A DNA stretch of 64,000 bases from Maribacter huludaoensis (GTDB lineage Bacteria; Bacteroidota; Bacteroidia; Flavobacteriales; Flavobacteriaceae), in the NCBI RefSeq assembly GCF_029350945.1, contig NZ_JARKMS010000001.1, forward strand, positions 462,313 through 526,312. The letters run 5' to 3'. Below are positions 1 through 7,969 of the stretch, piece by piece. A model generated the notes under the pieces. That model worked only from the letters and a program-made list of their open reading frames with translations. It searched no databases and was not told the DNA's origin. Every line of letters begins with the position of its first letter. Position 1 is the stretch's first letter. The translations under genes were made by a program, and so were the position numbers.

Positions 1-77
1 TTGCTAATTGCTAATTGCTAATTGCTAATTGCTAATTGCTAATTGCTAATTGCTAATTGCTAATTGCTAATTGCTAA
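1..77. repeat. Heptamer tandem repeat, 11 copies of TTGCTAA
   Basis: The window opens inside a perfect tandem array of the 7-mer TTGCTAA. Eleven exact copies are visible and the array probably continues to the left. It ends 54 bases before the OsmC start codon. No gene is visible in it. Perfect short-unit arrays can change length by replication slippage, so it could alter spacing upstream of the OsmC gene, but that is inference. Confidence 0.95.
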
Positions 78-131
78 CAAAACCTCACCCCATATTGTTG
101 TATTTTTGTACCCTACTAAAAACAGAAAATT

Positions 132-560
132 ATGAGTACTACAAATCATATTAGCACAAAATGGTTGGGCAACATGTCCTTTGAAAGTAATAACCCTTCT
201 GGGCATTCATTAAGAATGGATATTGCCAAAGAAGATGGTGGTGATAGTAGCGGTTATAGACCAAAAGCATTGATGTTGTCTTCATTGGCAGGTTGTTCTG
301 GTTTAGATGTAGCGGCAATGTTCAAGAAAATGAAGTTAGAGGTAGATGAGTTTCATATTGAAACTATTGCTAATTTAACAGATGAGCATCCAAAGTTTTA
401 TGATAAAGTGGTCATAGAATATCATTTTCATGGTGAAGATCTGAACGAGAAAAAGCTACAAAGAGCTGTAGATTTATCCATTGAAAAGTATTGCGGAGTA
501 ATGGAAATGTTTAGACAATTTGCTGAATTGGAGATTAAGACTGTTTTTCATAAAAAGTAA
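132..560 (+). CDS. OsmC/Ohr family peroxidase-like protein
   Basis: This 142-residue protein has the OsmC family pattern: a basic N-terminal strand region, then Cys55 in LAGCSGLDV at the start of the central helix, and Cys121 in KYCGVMEMF. Family members use two such cysteines to reduce organic hydroperoxides in the cytoplasm using small thiols or lipoyl proteins. Length fits the short cytosolic OsmC group. The ATG at 132 is the first start after the heptamer array. It stands alone, with the four-helix-bundle element inserted between it and recJ. Substrate cannot be deduced; YhfA-like or Ohr-like are both possible. Confidence 0.85.
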   Translation: MSTTNHISTKWLGNMSFESNNPSGHSLRMDIAKEDGGDSSGYRPKALMLSSLAGCSGLDVAAMFKKMKLEVDEFHIETIANLTDEHPKFYDKVVIEYHFHGEDLNEKKLQRAVDLSIEKYCGVMEMFRQFAELEIKTVFHKK

Positions 561-571
561 AAAATAAGTGC

Positions 572-598
572 AAGTTCAAGTTCAAAAATCAAGTTCAA
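572..598. repeat. Left arm of 27-bp perfect inverted repeat
   Basis: These 27 bases are the exact reverse complement of 1012-1038. The arm is built from short internal repeats of the CAAGTT type. It begins 11 bases after the OsmC stop codon and ends just before the start of the four-helix-bundle reading frame. The pair brackets that gene and nothing else, so the segment looks like a discrete insertion. Confidence 0.9.
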
Positions 599-607
599 AT
601 AAAAACT

Positions 608-958
608 ATGCCGGATAAAAAGTTTGACCTTAAAGATAGATTGGTTGATTTTGCAGCCAACATTGTACTTTTTTGTAAAGACTTGCCGTCTGATATGACC
701 GGTCAGTATTATGGTAATCAGTTACTAAGATCAGCAGGGAGTTCTGCGCTTAATTTTGGTGAAGCGCAAGGAACAAATACCGTTAAGGATTATATCAATA
801 AAGCTTCTATATCTTTAAAAGAATTGAAGGAGTCTAGGGTCAATCTTAAGATATTGACTAAAGTAGATTATGGCAATGCATCTAAAAGAGTTTAAATATT
901 AGACGAATTAGAACAATTAATTCGAATTATAGCAACAATCATTAAAAATAAAAAGTAA
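608..958 (+). pseudogene. Four-helix-bundle (S23/IVP-type) protein gene with an in-frame stop
   Basis: The frame from ATG 608 encodes 95 residues resembling the four-helix-bundle (23S rRNA intervening sequence protein) family: a first helix with DLKDRLVDFAANIV, then NQLLRSAGSSALNFGEAQG, then KASISLKELKESRVNLKIL. It stops at TAA 893-895. The same frame then continues without interruption for 20 more codons (ILDELEQLIRIIATIIKNKK) to TAA 956-958, which is exactly the missing fourth helix of the family. So one codon is a stop where the family has sense. Function of the family is poorly known; members form pentameric or RNA-associated bundles. The gene lies entirely within a 27-bp inverted repeat. 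Confidence 0.8.
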
Positions 959-1011
959 CTGAAATTCAATTTTTTTAAGGAGGTGTAAAGATTCTATTTA
1001 GGGTTTTGAAC

Positions 1012-1038
1012 TTGAACTTGATTTTTGAACTTGAACTT
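1012..1038. repeat. Right arm of 27-bp perfect inverted repeat
   Basis: Exact reverse complement of 572-598. It ends 12 bases before the recJ start codon, so the recJ upstream region is now supplied by this element. The surrounding bases carry further TTGAACTTGAA repeats that extend the imperfect match. Confidence 0.9.
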
Positions 1039-1050
1039 TAATTTGAAAAA

Positions 1051-2739
1051 ATGCGCTGGACAATTAAACCAAAACCGAAACAAGAAGATATTGATGCTTT
1101 AGCAAGTGCTTTAAAGGTCGATGATTTGGTAGCGCAGTTGTTATTACAAAGAGGTATTTCTACATATGATGAGGCGAAGAACTTTTTCCGGCCTCAGTTA
1201 GAAGATTTACATGATCCTTTTCTAATGAAGGACATGGATATTGCAGTAAACAGAATTGAAGAAGCTATTGCCAACGGAGAGAATATTTTGGTGTATGGCG
1301 ATTATGATGTAGATGGTACTACTGCTGTTGCCCTAATGTCGTCTTACCTATTAAGTTACTATCCTAACGTAGCAACCTATATTCCCGATCGGTACGATGA
1401 GGGATACGGAGTATCATATAAAGGAATCGATTTTGCCGAGGATAACGGATTCACTTTAATCGTTGCTCTGGATTGTGGAGTGAAGGCAATTGACAAAGTT
1501 GCTTATGCCAAAGAAAAAGGGATTGATTTTATCATCTGTGACCACCATAGACCTGGTACAATATTACCAAGTGCCGTAGCAATATTGGACCCAAAAAGAG
1601 AAGATTGTTCATATCCTTATGATGAATTATGTGGTTGCGGAGTCGGTTTTAAATTAATACAGGCATTAGGCTCCCGTAGAGGAGAAACTATAGATGACGT
1701 TATCTATTACCTTGATTTAGTGGCAACTGCAATTGGTGCGGATATTGTACCGATAACCGGAGAGAATCGAATACTGGCTTTTTATGGCCTGCAAGTTATC
1801 AATCAGCAGCCTAGAATCGGTTTTAAGGCAATCATAGACCAAATCAATAAAAAAGAGCTGACCATTACCGATGTAGTCTTTATTATTGCGCCTAGAATTA
1901 ATGCCGCTGGTAGAATGAAACATGGGCAACATGCGGTAAATCTTTTGACGGAAACCAACATGGATCAAGCCATACAATTCGCTTCTGAAATTGAAAAATT
2001 CAATACCGATAGAAGAGGGCTGGATCAGGAAATTACGGTTGAGGCGCTAGGGCAAATCCAAGATAATCAAGAAGAAGAAGGTTATACTTCCGTTGTTTAT
2101 AAAGAATCTTGGCATAAAGGTGTTATTGGTATTGTAGCATCAAGACTCACCGAAACCTATTATAGACCTACCCTAGTTTTTACCAAAAGTGGCGATAAGT
2201 TGGCGGCATCGGCACGATCGGTCAGAGGCTTTGATGTGTATAATGCATTAGAAGGTTGTGCAGATTATATAGAGCAATTTGGTGGTCATAAATACGCTGC
2301 AGGATTGACCTTATTGGAAGAGCAGTATAACAATTTCAAGCATCAGTTCGAGAAAGTGGTTAAAGAAACCATAGACCCGCAAATGTTAATACCAGAGATT
2401 ACGATAGATACGGTAATTGAATTAAAGGATATTACCCCTAAGTTAATGCGTATACTTAAACAATTTGCGCCATTTGGTCCAGGAAATATGTCTCCTATAT
2501 TTATGGCAGAAGATTTACAGGATACGGGGTATGCAAAGGGTGTTGGTAAAGAACAAGCGCATTTAAAAATTTCTGTAGTACAACAGGGTAGTCACAGGAT
2601 CGATGGCATTGGTTTTAATATGGGAGACAAATTATCATTGGTAACAGGTAGAAAACCCTTTAACGCCGTTTTTTCTATTGATGAAAACGAATGGCAGGGC
2701 AATGTCAGCCTTCAACTAAAACTAAAAGACATTAAATGA
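1051..2739 (+). CDS. recJ: Single-stranded-DNA-specific exonuclease RecJ
   Basis: This 562-residue protein is a RecJ of normal length. The DHH phosphoesterase motifs are clear: DYDVDGTT at residues 84-91, an aspartate in ALDCGVK at 141 and the signature DHH at 164-166. The DHHA1 nucleic-acid domain follows, with the glycine-rich GGHKYAAG stretch near residue 415, and a C-terminal OB-like domain. RecJ degrades single-stranded DNA 5' to 3' in recombination and mismatch repair. The start at 1051 gives the usual N-terminal MRW. The stop codon overlaps the next start in ATGA, so recJ and the VOC gene are translationally coupled. Confidence 0.96.
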   Translation: MRWTIKPKPKQEDIDALASALKVDDLVAQLLLQRGISTYDEAKNFFRPQLEDLHDPFLMKDMDIAVNRIEEAIANGENILVYGDYDVDGTTAVALMSSYLLSYYPNVATYIPDRYDEGYGVSYKGIDFAEDNGFTLIVALDCGVKAIDKVAYAKEKGIDFIICDHHRPGTILPSAVAILDPKREDCSYPYDELCGCGVGFKLIQALGSRRGETIDDVIYYLDLVATAIGADIVPITGENRILAFYGLQVINQQPRIGFKAIIDQINKKELTITDVVFIIAPRINAAGRMKHGQHAVNLLTETNMDQAIQFASEIEKFNTDRRGLDQEITVEALGQIQDNQEEEGYTSVVYKESWHKGVIGIVASRLTETYYRPTLVFTKSGDKLAASARSVRGFDVYNALEGCADYIEQFGGHKYAAGLTLLEEQYNNFKHQFEKVVKETIDPQMLIPEITIDTVIELKDITPKLMRILKQFAPFGPGNMSPIFMAEDLQDTGYAKGVGKEQAHLKISVVQQGSHRIDGIGFNMGDKLSLVTGRKPFNAVFSIDENEWQGNVSLQLKLKDIK

Positions 2740-3119
2740 GAATAGAGCATATTGCTATTTGGGTGACTGATTTAGAAGCAATGCGAACGTTCTATGAAAT
2801 ATATTTTAATGCGGTAGCAGGAGATAAATACCATAATCCTACCAAAAAATTTACATTTTACTTTTTAAGCTTTACAGATGGAGCTCGTTTAGAAATCATG
2901 CATAAGCCAAGTATAAAAGTAGCCAAGAATAATGCTGTACATACTGGTTTCATACATTTTGCCATATCAGTGGGATCAAAAGAACAAGTAGATATATTGA
3001 CCGAAAAGTTGAGAGAAGACGGATTCTTAATTGCCGGTGAGCCTCGTACTACTGGCGATGGTTATTACGAAAGTGTTATTCTTGACCCAGAAGGAAATCA
3101 AATAGAAATCACCATTTAA
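2736..3119 (+). CDS. VOC (glyoxalase/bleomycin resistance) family protein
   Basis: A 127-residue single VOC module pair. The N-terminal half begins MRIEHIAIWVTDLEAMRTFYE, and the C-terminal half has GFIHFAISVGSKE and ends DPEGNQIEI, the standard second metal-ligand strand with its glutamate. The family includes lactoylglutathione lyases, dioxygenases and resistance proteins, all built on paired beta-alpha-beta-beta-beta units binding a divalent metal. It overlaps recJ by four bases and is co-transcribed with it. The substrate cannot be deduced. Confidence 0.85.
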   Translation: MRIEHIAIWVTDLEAMRTFYEIYFNAVAGDKYHNPTKKFTFYFLSFTDGARLEIMHKPSIKVAKNNAVHTGFIHFAISVGSKEQVDILTEKLREDGFLIAGEPRTTGDGYYESVILDPEGNQIEITI

Positions 3120-3181
3120 CAATACTATTTATAATTGTTCTAAATAAGATGTATATATTTATACTAAATATGTAGATTCTT

Positions 3182-3544
3182 ATGAATGATATCAACCCCA
3201 TTTATCAAAATGATTTCGGAATAGCCTTTAAATGGAAAAAGGATAAACCTGGTCAAAACAATAGAGTTCAAGTTATTTTTAGGGATATTGGACTTTTACT
3301 TACGTTAAGTGAACTAAGACATTTCTCTAAATGTATCGCAGATACCATAAAAAACGGAAAAGGCAATCTTTGTGGAGATTGCAAAACAAAAGAATCATGC
3401 AGATCTTTATTGTTGAATACCCCTGCGCATCAAATTACTTTTGCAGTTAGTTATCAAGAAGCTATTGAGGTTAGAGATTTAATTAGCGGTACTTTATTTA
3501 AGCTAGAATTGGATTCTTTTTTCGGTGAATTGGGAATTGGATGA
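3182..3544 (+). CDS. Conserved hypothetical protein with Cys-rich cluster (possibly DUF6686)
   Basis: A 120-residue protein without signal peptide or membrane segments. Its centre holds four cysteines, Cys51 and then CGDC at 64-67 followed by Cys73, which could bind a metal. The remainder alternates strand-like (VQVIFRDIGLLLT) and helix-like segments. I associate this pattern with a family annotated as DUF6686 in flavobacteria, but this is from memory. It is separated from the VOC gene by 62 bases and precedes the MFS gene. Function unknown. Confidence 0.7.
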   Translation: MNDINPIYQNDFGIAFKWKKDKPGQNNRVQVIFRDIGLLLTLSELRHFSKCIADTIKNGKGNLCGDCKTKESCRSLLLNTPAHQITFAVSYQEAIEVRDLISGTLFKLELDSFFGELGIG

Positions 3545-3598
3545 TAACCTATAAAAAATTTTAGTGCCGCCATGAATTAATTAGTTGGCATAACCTTA

Positions 3599-3627
3599 TT
3601 TGTCCTGTTATTTATTAAATATCTTTG
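3599..3627 (+). promoter_or_regulatory. Bacteroidota-type promoter for the MFS gene
   Basis: TTTG at 3599-3602, 17 bases, then TATCTTTG at 3620-3627 match the Bacteroidota housekeeping consensus (TTTG, about 17-21 bases, TAnnTTTG). It lies 22 bases before the MFS start codon at 3650, so the leader would be short. Confidence 0.7.
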
Positions 3628-3649
3628 GACTCTTTTTAGCGATAGCACT

Positions 3650-4912
3650 ATGAGCGTTAATGATCCTTATGCAGCCTTAAAATTTAAGGAATTCAATATA
3701 TTTCTACTAGTTCGTTTTGCAATGGTCTTTGCCTGGTCAATGCAGTTTATCGTTATTGAATGGCAAGTGTATTCTATGACCAAAGATCCATTATCACTTG
3801 GTATTATTGGTTTAATGGAAGTAATACCTGCAGTGAGTATGGCGCTTTTTGCGGGCCATATCGTAGACCAAAAAGAGAAGCGGAATTTGCTAATAAAATG
3901 TATTTGTGGTTTCTCGGTCATTAGCTTCGGTCTATTTATGCTGAGTCTGCCTTCTGTTTTGGAAAGCTATGAGACCAAAGTCATTCTCTATGGAATTTAC
4001 GCATTGGTCTTTTGTGGCGGATTGGTACGTGCTTTTCTAGGTCCAACTATTTTTTCTTTAATAGCGTTGATCGTTCCAAAAAAAATATATCCTAATGCTG
4101 CAACATGGAGCAGTACTACATGGCAAATGGCATCTGTACTTGGTCCTGCATTAGCGGGTTTTTCCATAAGTCTTATTGGAGTTCACTGGTCTATGTGTGT
4201 CATATTCGGATTTTCTTTATTGGCGTTGACTGCACTCTTCAACATATCAAAAAAACCTATTCTTAATCCAAAAATTGGTGAGCCCGTTTTTCAAAGTTTA
4301 AAAGAAGGATTGAATTTTGTATTTAAAACTAGAGCCGTATTGGGTGCTCTGACCTTGGATATGATTGCCGTTCTTTTTGGAGGTGCGGTAGCGTTATTGC
4401 CCATATTTGCACAAGATATATTACATGTAGGTTCAGAAGGCTTTGGAGTACTAAGGGCTGCACCTGCCGTTGGTGCCGCATTGACCATGTTAGGTTCAAC
4501 TAGATTTCCGTTACATAAAAATGCAGGAAAGAAATTGTTGATAGCCGTATTCGGTTTTGGTGTATGTATGATCGTATTCGGTTTATCCACCTACTTTTGG
4601 TTGTCTGTTATTGCTTTATTTTTAAGTGGTGCTGTAGATGGAGTGTCCATGATTATTAGACAGACAATTTTACAATTAAAAACGCCTGATAACATGCGCG
4701 GGCGTGTAGCTTCTGTAAATTCCATGTTTGTAGGGTCTTCAAATGAATTGGGCGCTTTTGAAAGCGGTTTAACCGCAAAGTTGATGGGTACGGTAACAGC
4801 GGTTGTTTTTGGAGGTAGCATGACGCTACTTACAGTAGGCCTTACCGCAATTGTTTCGCCCAAGTTTAGAAAGTTAGATTTACAAAAGGATGTTGAAGAA
4901 CACGAAAGTTAA
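3650..4912 (+). CDS. MFS transporter (EntS/MFS_3-like exporter)
   Basis: A 420-residue integral membrane protein with about 12 hydrophobic segments. The first loop carries GHIVDQKEKR, the basic motif A of major facilitator transporters. The overall pattern, including the later PDNMRGRVASVNSMF segment, resembles the MFS_3 group that contains the enterobactin exporter EntS and macrolide pumps. It probably exports a small molecule by proton exchange at the inner membrane. It has its own promoter at 3599 and a strong terminator right after the stop, so it is monocistronic. Substrate unknown. Confidence 0.85.
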   Translation: MSVNDPYAALKFKEFNIFLLVRFAMVFAWSMQFIVIEWQVYSMTKDPLSLGIIGLMEVIPAVSMALFAGHIVDQKEKRNLLIKCICGFSVISFGLFMLSLPSVLESYETKVILYGIYALVFCGGLVRAFLGPTIFSLIALIVPKKIYPNAATWSSTTWQMASVLGPALAGFSISLIGVHWSMCVIFGFSLLALTALFNISKKPILNPKIGEPVFQSLKEGLNFVFKTRAVLGALTLDMIAVLFGGAVALLPIFAQDILHVGSEGFGVLRAAPAVGAALTMLGSTRFPLHKNAGKKLLIAVFGFGVCMIVFGLSTYFWLSVIALFLSGAVDGVSMIIRQTILQLKTPDNMRGRVASVNSMFVGSSNELGAFESGLTAKLMGTVTAVVFGGSMTLLTVGLTAIVSPKFRKLDLQKDVEEHES

Positions 4913-4932
4913 TACATCCATAATAATGATGT

Positions 4933-4964
4933 AAAAAAAGCCCCTTTTTACAGGGGCTTTTTTT
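4933..4964. terminator. Bidirectional intrinsic terminator
   Basis: A stem of AAAAAAGCCCC and GGGGCTTTTTT around a short loop, with A and T tracts on both sides. It can end the MFS transcript on the plus strand and the first small-RNA unit on the minus strand. Confidence 0.9.
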
Positions 4965-5056
4965 ATTGTAGGTAATGCTTAAGAAATTCATCAATAAGCA
5001 GGGGAACTTGTAGGTAAACTGTAGATTTGGGAATCAACACTTAATCTAAACAACAG
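4933..5056 (-). ncRNA. Candidate small RNA, family B copy 1
   Basis: On the minus strand a -7-like element TACCTTTA (plus coordinates 5059-5066) precedes about 120 bases that end in the GCCCC/GGGGC terminator. The block around 5006-5045 is nearly the same as in copy 2 at 5387-5430: both read TTAAGTGTTGA, then CCCAAATCTACA, then CCTACAAGTT on the minus strand. The similarity continues upstream through the promoter region to about 5140. No reading frame is conserved. Strand is inferred from promoter and terminator; no clear -33 element is seen. This copy has a long AT-rich spacer before the terminator. Confidence 0.5.
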
Positions 5057-5140
5057 GCTAAAGGTAAAAGCAAGCGCTAGTTTGAACTAACTTTTGTTGT
5101 GAAGTTCAAAAATTAACATGTAAGAAAAAGATTACATGTT
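5006..5140. repeat. Imperfect direct repeat, copy 1
   Basis: This block aligns end to end with 5387-5520. Shared landmarks in order on the plus strand are ACTTGTAGG, GTAGATTTGGG, CAACACTTAA, the -7 element TAAAGGTA/TAAAGATA, GCTAGTTT, TTGTTGTGAA and TACATGTT. In this copy the right end forms a perfect 9-bp hairpin from AACATGTAA and TTACATGTT. Confidence 0.85.
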
Positions 5141-5316
5141 GTTTGTTCTATTATTTAACTGAATTTGACTCAGATTGTGTTCAATTTGACTATGAATATG
5201 AGATAGGTTATTTGCAAATAATAAACGGGTCATCTTATTAAATTACAGTCATGAAAAGTTTACTGATTTTATGGTACACCAGAATTATTGTAATTGGTAA
5301 AAAACTGTAATCAACG

Positions 5317-5433
5317 AAAAAGCCCCTAAAACAGGGGCTGTTCTTTAAAGTAAGCACACTTAAAATTTTGGTTTTAAGCTAAATTAACTTGTAGGCAATG
5401 TGTAGATTTGGGCTCAACACTTAAACTTAATAA
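5317..5433 (-). ncRNA. Candidate small RNA, family B copy 2
   Basis: Second copy of the unit at 4933-5056. A -7-like TATCTTTA (plus 5439-5446) precedes about 115 bases on the minus strand ending in a hairpin AGCCCCTGTTTTAGGGGCT followed by TTTTTCG. The terminator is better on the minus strand, where the T tract is uninterrupted, than on the plus strand, where it is broken by G and C. The conserved part is the promoter-proximal half; the promoter-distal half differs from copy 1, so the conserved part is the likely functional part. Confidence 0.5.
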
Positions 5434-5520
5434 CACTGTAAAGATATAACAAAGAGCTAGTTTTATAAAACTTATGTTGTGAACTATTCAATTCTTGTTG
5501 TAAGAAAAGTACTACATGTT
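5387..5520. repeat. Imperfect direct repeat, copy 2
   Basis: Partner of 5006-5140, offset by about 380 bases. The terminal hairpin is degenerate here (GTAAGAAAAGTACTAC). The two copies are diverged enough that the duplication is not recent, and conserved blocks have been kept, which suggests selection. Confidence 0.85.
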
Positions 5521-5554
5521 ATATTTGGCATTTCATCGATATTTTCAATGAAAA

Positions 5555-6319
5555 TTAACTGAATTCTTTAAGTGAAAGTTTTCGTCCATCAAACTCGGCA
5601 TACGTGTAATAATTGATCCAATCTCCAAGATTGGTGTATTTAGAATTTTCTTTTAGTTTTATTTCTAATGGAAGATGTCTATGGCCAAAAATGAAATGGT
5701 CATAATGTTTAGTTTCTAGCTTTCTATGGGCATACTGCACAAGCCATTCCTTGTCTTCGCCTAAAAAAATGGCATCATCATCACCGCTGATCAACTTGTT
5801 GCTAACAGAAAGGTGCTTTGCCAACCTAACTCCAATATCTGGGTGTAACCATTTAAAGAACCATTGCGCCAATGGGTTGGTAAACACCTTTTTCATTCGT
5901 TTAAAGCCTTTGTCGTCCGGTCCCAGTCCGTCACCATGGCCAATAAAGAAAGAAACTCCGTTAATGGAATACTGTTGAGGTTTATGGTACACTGGTATGT
6001 TTAGTTCTTCTTCAAAATAACCGTTCATCCAAAGATCATGGTTGCCAACAAAGTAGTGTATTTTAATTCCGGCATCAGACAGTTCTGCAAGCTTTCCTAA
6101 TGTTCTGGTAAATCCTTTCGGGATAACGGTTTTATATTCAAACCAAAAATCGAATAAATCGCCCATCAAGAAAATCACTTCTGCATCTGACTTAATCATA
6201 TCTAACCAACGAATAAACTTCAGTTCTCTCACTCTACTTTCTTCCATAGTAGGTGCGCCTAGGTGGTTATCGCTAGCAAAATATATTTTTTTTCCTGCAG
6301 GAAGTTCAATGTTCGTCAT
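5555..6319 (-). CDS. lpxH: UDP-2,3-diacylglucosamine diphosphatase (LpxH-type)
   Basis: A 254-residue metallophosphoesterase. Metal-ligand motifs occur in order: SDNHLG near residue 17, GDLFDFW, VGNHD, HGDGLG and GHRH. LpxH removes UMP from UDP-2,3-diacylglucosamine to give lipid X in lipid A synthesis at the inner membrane. Flavobacterial members start with the short strand leading into KIYFASDNHLG, so I place the start at ATG 6319 rather than at an upstream in-frame codon at 6364. It is the last gene of a minus-strand run after the endonuclease-family gene. Confidence 0.88.
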   Translation of the reverse strand: MTNIELPAGKKIYFASDNHLGAPTMEESRVRELKFIRWLDMIKSDAEVIFLMGDLFDFWFEYKTVIPKGFTRTLGKLAELSDAGIKIHYFVGNHDLWMNGYFEEELNIPVYHKPQQYSINGVSFFIGHGDGLGPDDKGFKRMKKVFTNPLAQWFFKWLHPDIGVRLAKHLSVSNKLISGDDDAIFLGEDKEWLVQYAHRKLETKHYDHFIFGHRHLPLEIKLKENSKYTNLGDWINYYTYAEFDGRKLSLKEFS

Positions 6320-6393
6320 CAGGATGTAAATATAATAACTGTTTTGCGTACCTAAGGAATACACGCATCAAAATAAGAGAATGCTATTCTAAA

Positions 6394-7380
6394 TTAAACG
6401 GCAGTATCTTTCTCGTTCAATACTATCTTAATAGGTAGGTGATCACTATAGCCTTTGTCATTAAAGCTTGATGAATTAGGCCTGCCAAACTTTACCGGTT
6501 TCTGATAGGAGCCTGAAGTTAGCTCAGGGTAAGCAATGATTTCTGCAGTACTTAATTTAAATGGTAAATCTGATTTCTCTGATAAAATACTCTTTGAAAT
6601 CATAAATTGATCCAGAAGATTATATTCATTGCCAAATACAAAAGTACCTATTTGGGCGTCTAGAAAACGATGCATTATATTATAGAAATACTTTAGTCGC
6701 ACTCTATTACTTTTCACCAAAGCTTTGTTGTTAATTGCCATTAAATACTCGGTAATACTTTTATTGTAAGGGTTGTCATTGAAATCGCCCATTAATAGGA
6801 TATTAGCATCATCGCCTTGCTCTTCATATATTCTTTCGATCCAGTACGATAGGTTTTCCGCGACCATAATTCTAAACGGCTCGCTTGCAAGTTCGCCACC
6901 AGATCTAGAGGGCCAATGATTAAGTACGCATACCAATTTATTGCCATTGGCTGTATTAATATGTACTTGAAACAAATCTCTGGTTGTATTCCTCTTTATA
7001 ATCCGTAGACTAAAGGTTTGTTGCTCAGGTCCATATTTGGTTTTGTCATAAATAAGGGCAGTGTCTATTCCTCTTTTATCATCACCTTCAGAAATGACAT
7101 AACCGTAGTTTTTATCAAGGGCAGTGCTCATGGCATCTATAAGTAGCTCAATAACATATTCATTTTCTACCTCACAAACTCCCAAGATATCCGGTCCTGC
7201 ACCATTATTGAATTTTGATATGATCGTGGTTAGGTTAGAAATCTTCTGATTAAGAACGGCAGCGTTCCAGCCGCTAAGTTCCTTGCCCAAATGTTTATTC
7301 AAAAATTCACTTCGTCTAGGTGAGTTTTCTATATCAAAAAGGTTTTCAAGATTCCACCAATAGATATGATGCTTGGTCAT
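6394..7380 (-). CDS. Endonuclease/exonuclease/phosphatase family protein
   Basis: A 328-residue protein of the EEP fold. It begins IYWWNLENLFD, the Asn of the first active-site strand, then has GVCEVEN with the metal-binding glutamate, NHWPSRSGG, GDFNDNP with the catalytic Asp-Asn, and ends with YSDHLPIKI carrying the His of the last motif. Members cut DNA, phospholipids or phosphate esters. No signal peptide is visible, so it is probably cytoplasmic. It lies 74 bases upstream of lpxH on the same strand; a link to envelope metabolism is only positional. Confidence 0.85.
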   Translation of the reverse strand: MTKHHIYWWNLENLFDIENSPRRSEFLNKHLGKELSGWNAAVLNQKISNLTTIISKFNNGAGPDILGVCEVENEYVIELLIDAMSTALDKNYGYVISEGDDKRGIDTALIYDKTKYGPEQQTFSLRIIKRNTTRDLFQVHINTANGNKLVCVLNHWPSRSGGELASEPFRIMVAENLSYWIERIYEEQGDDANILLMGDFNDNPYNKSITEYLMAINNKALVKSNRVRLKYFYNIMHRFLDAQIGTFVFGNEYNLLDQFMISKSILSEKSDLPFKLSTAEIIAYPELTSGSYQKPVKFGRPNSSSFNDKGYSDHLPIKIVLNEKDTAV

Positions 7381-7463
7381 GTTGTTTTATATTAAGGAGT
7401 TGCCCTAAAAATAAAACAAATTAAAAGCTTGTAAAGAAAGTAAAAGGTTAAGTTTTGTTGAAC

Positions 7464-7913
7464 TTAATTGTCGCTTGCAAACCACTCTGCAAAAGAAGTA
7501 TCGGTTTCTTGTAGTTTAAGCGAGAACAATGAAATATTTTCCGGTAACCTAGATTTAATTTTTGCTGCAAAATCTATGACCATGTTCTCACTTGTAGGTT
7601 GATAATCTGCTAATATGACGTTATGCCCTCTGTCCGTCAATTCTTTGGCAAGTTCTACGTGTGGTGTATTTTTATTGAATACGGTAGCGTGATCAAAGAC
7701 ATCAACAATATCCTCTTTGACAATTTTTTTAAGATCGCCAAAATCTATGACCATCCCCAATTTTACATGATTGGTATCAGTAATAGGTTTACCTATAACG
7801 GTTACGGATAATTTATAGCTATGGCCATGTACATTTCTACATTTACCGTCATAACCGTAAAGTGCATGTCCGGTTTCAAAATTGAATTGTTTCGTAATAC
7901 GAATATTGCTCAT
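7464..7913 (-). CDS. queD: 6-carboxy-5,6,7,8-tetrahydropterin synthase QueD
   Basis: A 149-residue protein of the PTPS/QueD family. Zinc ligands are His16 in ETGHALYGYDGKC, and His29 and His31 in NVHGHSY, with the catalytic Cys25 between them; VIDFGDLK and the C-terminal LQETDTSFAEW complete the pterin site. QueD converts 7,8-dihydroneopterin triphosphate to carboxytetrahydropterin in queuosine (preQ0) synthesis. The spacing of Cys and His is that of QueD. No other queuosine genes are in the window. Confidence 0.92.
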   Translation of the reverse strand: MSNIRITKQFNFETGHALYGYDGKCRNVHGHSYKLSVTVIGKPITDTNHVKLGMVIDFGDLKKIVKEDIVDVFDHATVFNKNTPHVELAKELTDRGHNVILADYQPTSENMVIDFAAKIKSRLPENISLFSLKLQETDTSFAEWFASDN

Positions 7914-7969
7914 AACCTATAATTATATGGCAAAGGTAGCAAAAGTTTAAACGTACTTATTATAAGAAA

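Noticed and set aside
978..990. Strong Shine-Dalgarno-like AAGGAGGTG (also near 18960)
   Set aside because: No start codon follows at a usable distance, and flavobacteria rarely use such sites. Probably chance.
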